DNA of 64,000 nt. Origin: CAVSJJ01 sp963728395 (GTDB lineage Bacteria > Actinomycetota > Actinomycetes > Actinomycetales > Dermatophilaceae). The notes under the pieces were generated by a model. It ran no database searches. It was given only the letters and a program-made list of their open reading frames with translations, and was not told the DNA's origin. Location: positions 496,001-560,000 of the forward strand of contig CAVSJJ010000008.1 in NCBI GenBank assembly GCA_963728395.1, given 5' to 3'. A program made the position numbers and the translations under genes. Of this stretch, positions 35,006 to 41,987 are shown in pieces (the first letter of the stretch is position 1; each line of letters opens with the position of its first letter).

Positions 35006-36342
35006 AGCAGCGCCTTCCCGTTCAGGACGTTCTGGATGAACTGTTGGGCCCGCTGCGGCGTCTGGGCGGTCACCGCGCTCGGTGGGCTGAACCGCATCTG
35101 CAGCCCGGTCGAGATGTCGCCGTAGTACTGCGACTGGGGCCGCGGCGCCGCGTTCTGGAGCGAGTCACGGATGAGGGCGGCGATGCCGTTCGGGAACGCC
35201 TTCTGGACCTCCGGGTCGTCGAAGACCGACTTCGAGCTGGCCGGGTTTCCGGTGGCCACCATGTAGTCGGCCTGGTGCTGCGTCGAGGTGATGCAGCCCG
35301 CCGCCTGGTAGGCGAGGTCGGGGTGCAGGCTGTCGGCGCCGACGGCGAGCTCGATGCCGCCGAACGGCGGGGCCGAGGTCTCGCCCTGGACGGTCCGGGG
35401 GTACTGGACGGCGCCCACGTCGTCCAGCCAGGGCACGTTCGCCGCCTGGAGCGCGGCGTACACGTAGGGCCAGTTGACCATGAAGCCGCTCGTGGAGTCG
35501 CCCTCGAAGAGGTTGAGGGCGGCCGTCTCGTCCGTCGAGCCCATCGCCGGTCCGCCGACCCCGGTCTGCGAGACCTGCTCGATGATCTTGGCGGCGTCCT
35601 CACCGGCCGGCGAGCTGAGCCCGAGCTTGAGCGCGTCGTACTTCGCGCCCGGGTTCTCGACGATCTTCCCGCCCGCACCGGCGATGAGCGCGTTGATCCA
35701 GACGGTGTAGCCCTCGTAGAGCTTGGCCTGGACGCCGATCGTCGTGTTCGTCTTCTGCGCCGCGTCGATGAGCTGGCTCCACGTCACCGGCTGGGACATG
35801 TCGAGCCCGGCTTGCTGGGCGACCGACTTGCGGTACCAGAGCAGCTGGGTGTTGGCCCAGAACGGAACGGCGACGAGCCGGCCCTTCCACATCGAGGCGT
35901 CGATCGCCGACTGGACCCGGTCCTTGGTGAACTCGCTGTCCATGCCCGCCGGCACGGGAGCGAGGTACCCGGCCTCGGCGAACTCCGCGACGAACACCGG
36001 GTCGATGCTCATCAGGTCCATGCTCGTGTCGCCCGCCGCGAGCCGACGCAGCAGCTGGGTGCGCTGGTCGCTCGCGCTGTTGGGGAGCAGCTGGACGTCG
36101 ATGCGGTAGGCGTCGGTCGAGCACTCCTTGGCCAGCTGCGCCTGACCGCCCTTGGTCGGGTCCGAGCCACCGCCGTCGGGGTTGATGAACCACGTGAGCG
36201 TCGGCCGCCCGGACGACCCCGAGCCACAGGCACTGAGCCCGAGGACGCCGACGAGCGCGATGATCACTCCCGCCAGGACGCTGCGGCGGCGGTGTCGATA
36301 CGGCCTGCTTCTTGTCCGTCTTCTGCGCGGTCGGCCAGTCAT
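35002..36342 (-). CDS. Sugar-binding lipoprotein (LpqY-like)
   Basis: A 446-residue family-1 extracellular solute-binding lipoprotein. The signal peptide is Arg-rich (MTGRPRRRRTRSRPYRHRRR), then a hydrophobic core and lipobox LSAC with Cys39. The mature protein carries family features (DLMSIDPVFVAEFAEAGYLA; QLLWYRKS; FMVNWPYVYAAL). Length and operon order match LpqY (about 468), which binds trehalose, but the specificity is unproven. First gene of the importer operon; CCTAAG direct repeats lie ~60-80 bases upstream. Confidence 0.88.
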   Translation of the reverse strand: MTGRPRRRRTRSRPYRHRRRSVLAGVIIALVGVLGLSACGSGSSGRPTLTWFINPDGGGSDPTKGGQAQLAKECSTDAYRIDVQLLPNSASDQRTQLLRRLAAGDTSMDLMSIDPVFVAEFAEAGYLAPVPAGMDSEFTKDRVQSAIDASMWKGRLVAVPFWANTQLLWYRKSVAQQAGLDMSQPVTWSQLIDAAQKTNTTIGVQAKLYEGYTVWINALIAGAGGKIVENPGAKYDALKLGLSSPAGEDAAKIIEQVSQTGVGGPAMGSTDETAALNLFEGDSTSGFMVNWPYVYAALQAANVPWLDDVGAVQYPRTVQGETSAPPFGGIELAVGADSLHPDLAYQAAGCITSTQHQADYMVATGNPASSKSVFDDPEVQKAFPNGIAALIRDSLQNAAPRPQSQYYGDISTGLQMRFSPPSAVTAQTPQRAQQFIQNVLNGKALL

Positions 36343-36402
36343 GACGCGTCCATCACCCGTTTCGCACGTCGCTGTACGGTCGGTCTCGTCTTACCCAGTG
36401 TG

Positions 36403-36419
36403 CCTAAGGTGATCCTAAG
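36403..36419 (-). promoter_or_regulatory. Direct repeat upstream of the sugar importer
   Basis: CCTAAG occurs twice with 11-bp phasing (36403-36408, 36414-36419; CTTAGG on the coding strand) in a locally AT-rich stretch 60-77 bases before the binding-protein ATG. It is a plausible operator for a sugar-responsive regulator. The inverted half of a DtxR/IdeR iron box is absent. Confidence 0.4.
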
Positions 36420-36480
36420 TTTGCGCGTCGAAATGGCTCCGGCTCCGTCGAGGGTCGCCCCGCGGGACGTGGCGCCCGCC

Positions 36481-36496
36481 CCCGCCGCGCGGCGGG
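36481..36496 (-). terminator. GC palindrome after the oxidoreductase gene
   Basis: CCCGCCGCGCGGCGGG is a perfect 16-bp palindrome 38 bases past the oxidoreductase stop. It probably separates that gene from the sugar operon that follows on the same strand. Confidence 0.45.
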
Positions 36497-36533
36497 CGGG
36501 ATGGCCCCCGCCTGGACGACCACGTCCTCGGCC

Positions 36534-37436
36534 TCAGGGCACGAGCACGAGCTTGCCCCGGACGTGACCGCCCCCGATGAGGGCGTAGGCCTCGGCCGCC
36601 CGCTCGAACGGGAACCTCTCGACGGGCACGGTCAGCGCGTCCCGGGCGAGCAGGGCGGAGATCTCGGCGAGCGCCTCGGCCGGCCGGGAGTCCTCGCCTC
36701 CGCCGGTGACCCGGACGCCGGTGTCGGCGGCGTCGAAGTTGGCGATCGTGAGGACCTTGGCCGCCGTCGGCGCGAGGGCGACGAGGTCGGTCAAGGGCGT
36801 CTTCCCGGCGACGTCGAAGACGGCGTCGACCGAGCCTCCGACCGCGTCCCTGACCCGGTCGCCGACGCCCTTGCCGTACCGGACCGGCACGGCACCGAGC
36901 GCGCGCAGGTGCTCGTGCTTCGGCTCGCTCGCCGAGGCGACGACCCGGATCCCCCGGCTCACCGCGAGCTGGACCGCGACGGTGCCGACACCGCCGGAGC
37001 CGCCGTCGACGAAGAGGGTCTGACCGCGGCGCACCCCGAGCAGGCGCAGGGCCCGCTCGCTCGTCTCCCCGGCGACCCCGACGGCCGCGGCGAGCGTCCA
37101 GTCGACGGACGGGGGCCTGGCCGCCCACGCCGAGAGCACGGCATACGCCGCCTGCGTGCCCGCGCCCAACCCGAAGACCTCGTCGCCGACGCTCACCCCG
37201 GCGACCCCCTCGCCGACCTCGTCGACGACGCCGGCCGCGTCGAGGCCGAGCGCGGCCGGCTCGGTGAGGTCCGCGCCGCCGGACAGCGCGCCGGAGAGCT
37301 TCTTCCAGTCGAAGGGGTTGATGCTCGCCGCACGCACCGCGATGCGCACCTGCCCGGCTCCGGCGTGCGGCGCCGGCGCGTCACCGAGCAGCACTTCCTC
37401 CGGCCCGCCGTAGGTCATGAACTGGATCGCCCGCAT
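36534..37436 (-). CDS. NADP-dependent quinone-oxidoreductase-like MDR protein
   Basis: A 300-residue zinc-free medium-chain reductase. The N-terminal GroES-like fold includes RAASINPFDWKKLSG and GLDAAGVVDEVGEGV. The Rossmann core is VDGGSGGVGTVAVQLA, followed by a distal region with ARDALTVPVERFPFERAAEAY and HVRGKLVL. The catalytic-zinc cysteines of alcohol dehydrogenases are absent, consistent with quinone reductases. The ATG at 37436 follows AAGGGA. Divergent from the OsmC gene, suggesting a shared oxidative-stress theme. Confidence 0.87.
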   Translation of the reverse strand: MRAIQFMTYGGPEEVLLGDAPAPHAGAGQVRIAVRAASINPFDWKKLSGALSGGADLTEPAALGLDAAGVVDEVGEGVAGVSVGDEVFGLGAGTQAAYAVLSAWAARPPSVDWTLAAAVGVAGETSERALRLLGVRRGQTLFVDGGSGGVGTVAVQLAVSRGIRVVASASEPKHEHLRALGAVPVRYGKGVGDRVRDAVGGSVDAVFDVAGKTPLTDLVALAPTAAKVLTIANFDAADTGVRVTGGGEDSRPAEALAEISALLARDALTVPVERFPFERAAEAYALIGGGHVRGKLVLVP

Positions 37437-37553
37437 CTGCGTCCCTTCGTGTCGGTCTTCTCGAATCGCCCGTCGCCACCGGCGGCCATTGCCGACCGGG
37501 CCCGTTCCAGGCAAGGTAACCCTTATCAGACCGTCTCGACACCAGGAGGTCCC

Positions 37554-37982
37554 GTGGCCACCACACGCAAGGCAAGCGCCCACTGGGAGGGGTCGCTGTT
37601 CGAGGGCTCCGGAGAGGTCACCTTCGACTCCTCCGGGCTCGGTACGTACGCCGTGACGTGGCCCTCGCGAGCCGAGGAGCCGAACGGGCGCACCAGCCCC
37701 GAGGAGCTCATCGCCGCCGCTCACTCGACGTGCTACTCGATGGCTCTGTCCAACGGGCTCGCCGGCGCCGGAAACCCAGCGGAGTCGCTCGACACGAGCG
37801 CCGAGGTGACCTTCGTGCCCGGGACCGGGATCACCCAGATCGCCATCACCGTCCTCGGGCGGGTCCCCGGCCTGTCAGCCGAGCAGTTCCAGGAGGCGGC
37901 CGAGGCCGCGAAGACGGGATGCCCGGTCAGCCAGGCGCTCCAGGCCGTACCGATCTCGCTCAGCGCGTCGTTGGCGGAGTAG
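37554..37982 (+). CDS. OsmC-family peroxiredoxin
   Basis: A 142-residue OsmC/Ohr-superfamily peroxidase that reduces organic hydroperoxides with two cysteines. Cys60 lies in AAAHSTCYSMAL and Cys123 in AKTGCPVSQAL, at the expected places. RTSPEELIAAAHSTC is the OsmC helix signature. The GTG at 37554 has an ideal AGGAGGT site. Its last 23 bases overlap the 3' end of the convergent NUDIX gene. Confidence 0.92.
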   Translation: MATTRKASAHWEGSLFEGSGEVTFDSSGLGTYAVTWPSRAEEPNGRTSPEELIAAAHSTCYSMALSNGLAGAGNPAESLDTSAEVTFVPGTGITQIAITVLGRVPGLSAEQFQEAAEAAKTGCPVSQALQAVPISLSASLAE

Positions 37983-38772
37983 CCCCCGCCGCCCGGCCGC
38001 CCTCGTCGATCCCGAGGACGTGGGCGGCCAGCGGCCACCAGAACTCGTCACGACACAGGCCGGCGAACTCCTCGAGGCTCACCCACCGCCGGTCCGAGGT
38101 GTCCTCCTGCGCGCTGGCCAGTGCCGGGCGAACCGCGTCCAGCTGCGCCCGGAAGGCCTGGAGGAGGTCGCGACCGGGCGCGACCATCGGCGTCGCACGG
38201 TCGACATCGAACCGCTCGTAGCCGACGGGGGCGAGCAGCGCGGCATCGAGCTCGAGGCCGGTCTCCTCCCACACCTCGCGGACGGCGTTCTCGCGCACCG
38301 ACTCCCCCGCCTCGCGACGCCCGCCCGGAGCACCCCACTGCCGCCGGGCCACGGTGTGGACGACGACGAGGTCGCCATGGGCGTCGTGGAGGAACACCAT
38401 CGCCCCGAAGACCCGCGGCTCGGGTGCCGGACGGTCCGAGGCGATGAGGTCGATGTCGGCCGTGGCCCCACCGGGTAGGCCGACGCCACGCACCCGGGCG
38501 AGCCCCTTCTCGCCGCGGCGCTTCTGCATCCGCAGCCCGCTCGCCCGCAGCCGGCGCACGAGGTCCTTCGCATCCGTGGGCCGGGCCCCGGCCGCGACGA
38601 CGGCGGCATACCGGACCTCGGGGACGTCGTAGTGGTCCCCCTCGAACCCGCGCGCCGGGATGCCGAGCCGGGCGGCGAACGCGTGCAGCTCCTCGAGGCT
38701 GGTGTCGCTCACGAGGTGGGACCACACGTGGCCGTGCGCGGCCCACCGGGGCGGGTCGATCCAGAGGGTCAC
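37960..38772 (-). CDS. DUF4031-NUDIX fusion hydrolase
   Basis: A 270-residue two-domain protein. Residues 1-85 are a DUF4031 domain (MTLWIDPPRWAAHGHVWSHL; HYDVPEVRY). Residues ~118-260 are a NUDIX hydrolase with a complete Nudix box at 151-173: G(x5)E(x7)REVWEETGL, with Glu166, Glu169 and Glu170 for metal binding. The GTG start is fixed by TAGGAT seven bases upstream, a leaderless layout. The substrate, some nucleoside-diphosphate derivative, is unknown. The 3' end overlaps the OsmC gene tail to tail by 23 bases. Confidence 0.88.
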   Translation of the reverse strand: MTLWIDPPRWAAHGHVWSHLVSDTSLEELHAFAARLGIPARGFEGDHYDVPEVRYAAVVAAGARPTDAKDLVRRLRASGLRMQKRRGEKGLARVRGVGLPGGATADIDLIASDRPAPEPRVFGAMVFLHDAHGDLVVVHTVARRQWGAPGGRREAGESVRENAVREVWEETGLELDAALLAPVGYERFDVDRATPMVAPGRDLLQAFRAQLDAVRPALASAQEDTSDRRWVSLEEFAGLCRDEFWWPLAAHVLGIDEGGRAAGATPPTTR

Positions 38773-38779
38773 GGCCCCG

Positions 38780-38785
38780 ATCCTA
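38780..38785 (-). promoter_or_regulatory. -10 box of a leaderless promoter (NUDIX gene)
   Basis: TAGGAT on the minus strand, seven bases, then GTG at 38772; no Shine-Dalgarno. Confidence 0.5.
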
Positions 38786-38804
38786 GGTCGGCGCCGGCCC
38801 GGCC

Positions 38805-39182
38805 TCAGCCCGAGGAGGCCTCGCGCAGCCGCTCGATCCACTCGCCGTTGCACGCGACAAGCCCGTCGAACCCGGGGTCCTCGCCGAGGTGGGCGGGGGC
38901 GTCGACGGCGACGTGGACGTTGCGGAGCATGCCCTGGGCGACGAAGGCTCGGGCGTCGTCCGCGGACCCGCCGGTGCGCTCCCGGAAGAGCCGGAGGACC
39001 TCGCCGAGCGTATGCCGGGCCAGCCTCCCGATCTCGGGGTCGGCGCCGGCGATGAAGCCGTGCATGAGGAGCATGAGCCGGTCCCGGTCGGCGAGGAACC
39101 GGCCGTAGGCCTCCCCCATCCGCCGCCCGGCGTCCGGACCCGGTGGCACGGCCGCGCAGGCGTCGAGGATCTGCTCGCGGTG
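38805..39182 (-). pseudogene. TetR regulator remnant lacking most of its DNA-binding domain
   Basis: The frame reads REQILDAC, the usual start of TetR helix 1, and then jumps straight into a TetR effector domain (GPDAGRRMGEAYGRFLADRD, LMLLMHGFIAGADPEI, FVAQGMLRNVHVAVDAP). About 40-50 residues holding the helix-turn-helix are missing, so the protein could not bind DNA normally. The short intergenic space to the divergent MFS remnant is also gone: the two N-terminal regions overlap on opposite strands. This is a deletion-scarred, decayed regulator. Confidence 0.75.
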
Positions 39183-39692
39183 TCGCTGCCGATGTCCATG
39201 GCGACCCTCGACAACCTCGTCATGACGACGGCGCTGCCGGTCCTGCGGACCGAGCTGTCCGCGACGCTCGAGCAACTGCCGTGGATGGTCAACGCCACAG
39301 GCTCGCCTTCGCTGCGCTGACGATCGCCGCCGCGACCCTCGGCGACCGGGTCGGCCGGCGGCGGGTCTTCCTGGCCGGCATCGTCGTGTTCGGCCCGGCC
39401 ATCGGCGGGGCCGTCCTCGACGGCATCCTCGCCGCCGTCTGGGCCATCGTCCGCGGCAACGACGACGGCTGGACCTCGTCCCGGGTCCTCGGTGGGCTCG
39501 CCCCCGGGCTGGTGCTCCTCGGCGTGTTCGGCGGGGTGTTCCTCCTCGCGCAGTACCTCCAGATCGCCATGGGCCGCACCCCGCTCGAGTCCGGCATCCG
39601 CACGCTGCCGTGGACCGCGGTGCCGATGCTCCTCGCCCCGATCGCCGGGGCCCTCGCCGGGCGCACCGGAGTCCGGCCGAGGCTCCGGCGCC
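39160..39692 (+). pseudogene. DHA2-type MFS efflux pump remnant, frameshifted and internally deleted
   Basis: Pieces of a 14-span drug exporter of ~500 residues occur in order. TM1 (MATLDNLVMTTALPVLRTEL) runs to PWMVNA. A single missing base near 39296 shifts the frame to LAFAALTIAAATLGDR-VGRRR. IVVFGPAIGG then joins TM3-4 directly to a later segment (AAVWAIVRGNDDGWTSSRVL), and VFLLAQYLQIAMGRTPLESG follows after another gap. The C-terminal half is absent; the fragment ends next to the ABC-F gene. Together with the TetR remnant it is a dead efflux locus. Confidence 0.78.
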
Positions 39693-39694
39693 GG

Positions 39695-41350
39695 TCAGCC
39701 CGCGGGCACCTCGATCACCTCGCCGGCCTCGACGTGCAGCCGCCGGGTGAGCCGCACCGTCTCGAGCATCCGGCGATCGTGCGTGACGAGCAGGATCGTG
39801 CCGTCGAAGGCGTCCAGCGCCTGCTCGAGCTGCTCGATGGCCGGCAGGTCGAGGTGGTTCGTCGGCTCGTCGAGGACGAGCAGGTTCACCCCGCGAGCCT
39901 GGAGCAGGGCCAGGGCCGCCCGGGTGCGCTCGCCCGGGGACAGCGAACCGGCGGCGCGCCCCACGTGGTCGGCGCCGAGGCCGAACTTGGCCAGCAGGGT
40001 GCGCACGTCAGCGGTGGGCCAGGTCGGCACCTCGGCGGCGAACGTGACGACGAGCGGGGCCTCGCCCTCGAAGGCGTGTCGGGCCTGGTCGACCTCGCCG
40101 ACGAGCACGCCGGAACCCACGGTGACCGCTCCCTGGGTCGGGACGAGGCGACCGAGGAGCAGCCCGAGCAGGGTGGTCTTGCCCGAGCCGTTGGGACCGG
40201 TGATGGCGACCCGGTCCTGCCAGGAGATCTCCAGGTCGACGGGCCCGAGCCGGAAGTCGCCGCGACGCACGACGGCGCCCCGCGCTGCGCTCACGACCGA
40301 GCCGGATCGCGGCGCCGCGGCGATGCTCAGCTTGAGGTTCCATTCCTTGCGCGGCTCGGGGACCTCGTCGAGGCGCTCGATCATCCGGTCGGTCTGCCGA
40401 GCCTTGGCGGCCTGGTTCTCGCTCGTCTCGGCGCGGAAGGCCCTGACGAACTTGTCCGGGTCGGTCGCCTTGCGCCGCGCGTTACGGACCCCCTTGGCCA
40501 TCCAGGCCCGCTGCCGCCGGGCCCGGGCCTCGAGGACCGAGCGGCGCGCCGCATACTCCTCGTACGCCTCGCGGGCGCGACGCCGCGCCACGGAGCGCTC
40601 CTCGAGGTAGGCCTCGTAGCTGCCGCCGTAGAGCTGCACCCGCTGCAGGCTCCGGTCGATCTCGAGCACCGCCGTCGCCGTGCGAGCGAGGAACTCCCGG
40701 TCGTGGCTGACGACCACCACCGGGGCGGCCGATCGCTGGACGAACTGCTCGAGCCGGTCCAGTCCGTCGGCGTCGAGGTCGTTCGTCGGCTCGTCGAGGA
40801 GGTACGCGTCGTACCGCGACAGCAGGAGGGCCGCCAACCCGGCCCGGGCCGCCTCGCCGCCGGAGAGGGCCGTCATCGGCAGCTCGAGGTCGACGGCCAG
40901 GCCGAGATCACGGACGACGACCCCACGGCGCGCGTCGAAGTCGGCGGCCCCCAGCTCGATCCAGCCCTCGAGGGCGCGCGAGTAGGCGTCCTCGGCGCCG
41001 GGTGCCCCCGCGGCGAGGGCGTCGGCGGCGGCGTCCAGGGCCCGGCCTGCCTGCCGGATCCCGGTCCGCCGCTCCAGATGCGCCGCGACGGTCTCGCCGG
41101 GGATTCGCTCGACCTCCTGGGCGAGGTAGCCCAGGTGGGCCTGGGGCGGACTGACCTGGACGGCCCCGGCGTCCGGCGCCCGGCGCCCGGCGAGGATGCG
41201 CAGCAGGGTGGACTTGCCGGCGCCGTTCGGGCCGACGAGGCCGACGACGTCGCCGGGGGCGAGGACGAGGTCCACCCCGGTGAACAGCTCACGGTCGCCG
41301 AAGCCCGCGGCGACGCCCTTGGTCTGCACGGTCGCAGTCACGGGCGCCAT
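39695..41350 (-). CDS. ABC-F family ATPase
   Basis: A 551-residue soluble protein with two ABC domains and no membrane span. Domain 1 has GPNGAGKST, LSGGEAARAG, DEPTNDLD and SHDREFL. Domain 2 has GPNGSGKTT, LSPGERTRAA, DEPTNHLD and THDRRML. The interdomain linker (about 240-300, YEEYAARRSVLEARARRQRA) is highly basic and helical, as in ribosome-binding ABC-F proteins that act as translation factors or antibiotic protectors. The ATG at 41350 is listed; the GTG at 41341 has better spacing to GAGG. Which antibiotic, if any, cannot be told. Confidence 0.88.
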   Translation of the reverse strand: MAPVTATVQTKGVAAGFGDRELFTGVDLVLAPGDVVGLVGPNGAGKSTLLRILAGRRAPDAGAVQVSPPQAHLGYLAQEVERIPGETVAAHLERRTGIRQAGRALDAAADALAAGAPGAEDAYSRALEGWIELGAADFDARRGVVVRDLGLAVDLELPMTALSGGEAARAGLAALLLSRYDAYLLDEPTNDLDADGLDRLEQFVQRSAAPVVVVSHDREFLARTATAVLEIDRSLQRVQLYGGSYEAYLEERSVARRRAREAYEEYAARRSVLEARARRQRAWMAKGVRNARRKATDPDKFVRAFRAETSENQAAKARQTDRMIERLDEVPEPRKEWNLKLSIAAAPRSGSVVSAARGAVVRRGDFRLGPVDLEISWQDRVAITGPNGSGKTTLLGLLLGRLVPTQGAVTVGSGVLVGEVDQARHAFEGEAPLVVTFAAEVPTWPTADVRTLLAKFGLGADHVGRAAGSLSPGERTRAALALLQARGVNLLVLDEPTNHLDLPAIEQLEQALDAFDGTILLVTHDRRMLETVRLTRRLHVEAGEVIEVPAG

Positions 41351-41520
41351 CCTCGTCCACGCGGGACGGGTTCCGCGCGGGATATCCGCATCGGGACGTC
41401 CCCGCGGACCGGCCGTGGACCCGGCGTGTGGAGAACCTCGCGGCCCTCCGCGCGGATCCGCCTACCGTGGCCTGACCGGCCGCCACGAGGGCGGCGGCCC
41501 CGTTCGGAAGGAGGCGGCCG

Positions 41521-41811
41521 ATGGCCGCGCAGTTCCAGGTCGACACCGACCGCATCCAGGCGGCGGCGGGCGACATCGCCCGCATCTCCGGCGAGATCGA
41601 CGCCCAGGTCGCCACGATGATGGCTCGGCTCACCACCCTCCAGGACGCGTGGACCGGCACGGCCGCGACCCGCTTCCAGGGCGTGCTCGCCCAGTGGCAG
41701 GGCACCCAGCGCCAGGTTCGCGCCTCGCTCGACGGGATCGGGCAGGTCCTCGCGGCCGCGGGCGTGCAGTACGCCGAGACCGAGGCCCAGGCGGTTCGGA
41801 TGTTCGGCTGA
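41521..41811 (+). CDS. WXG100-family (EsxA/EsxB-like) secreted protein
   Basis: A 96-residue helical-hairpin protein with the central W-x-G turn (AWTGTAATRF, Trp near 44) and length typical of WXG100 substrates of type VII secretion. A C-terminal YxxxE-like signal appears as YAETE. A strong GGAAGGAGG ribosome site precedes the ATG. No EccC, EccD, mycosin or second WXG100 gene lies nearby, so it is an orphan that would need a secretion system encoded elsewhere. Three hairpins follow. Confidence 0.88.
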   Translation: MAAQFQVDTDRIQAAAGDIARISGEIDAQVATMMARLTTLQDAWTGTAATRFQGVLAQWQGTQRQVRASLDGIGQVLAAAGVQYAETEAQAVRMFG

Positions 41812-41826
41812 GGGTCACCGCCCCGC

Positions 41827-41957
41827 GCCCGGGTGCGGCACCACGCACCCGGGCCGTGCTCGCCCGGGCGGCCGGGCCCCTGTTCCCGGCCCGCCCGGGC
41901 TCGCCCCGAGGGGCGTGCGGTGGGAGCGGAGCATGCCCCTGCCATCGCTCCCACCGC
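41827..41957. terminator. Cluster of three consecutive hairpins
   Basis: Hairpin 1: GCCCGGGTGCG (41827-41837) with its complement at 41844-41854, 6-base loop. Hairpin 2: GCCCGGGCGGCCGGG (41862-41876) with 41885-41900, one bulged C. Hairpin 3: GCGGTGGGAGCG (41917-41928) with 41946-41957, 17-base loop. They fill the space between the convergent WXG100 and permease genes and probably insulate both strands. Confidence 0.75.
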
Positions 41958-41987
41958 GAGCGGCCGGCTCGCTGACGAGCTGGCCGC

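Noticed and set aside
36403..36419. A DtxR/IdeR iron box before the sugar importer
   Set aside because: CTTAGG occurs as direct repeats, but the inverted CCTAA half required by the iron box is absent, and a sugar importer is not an expected target.
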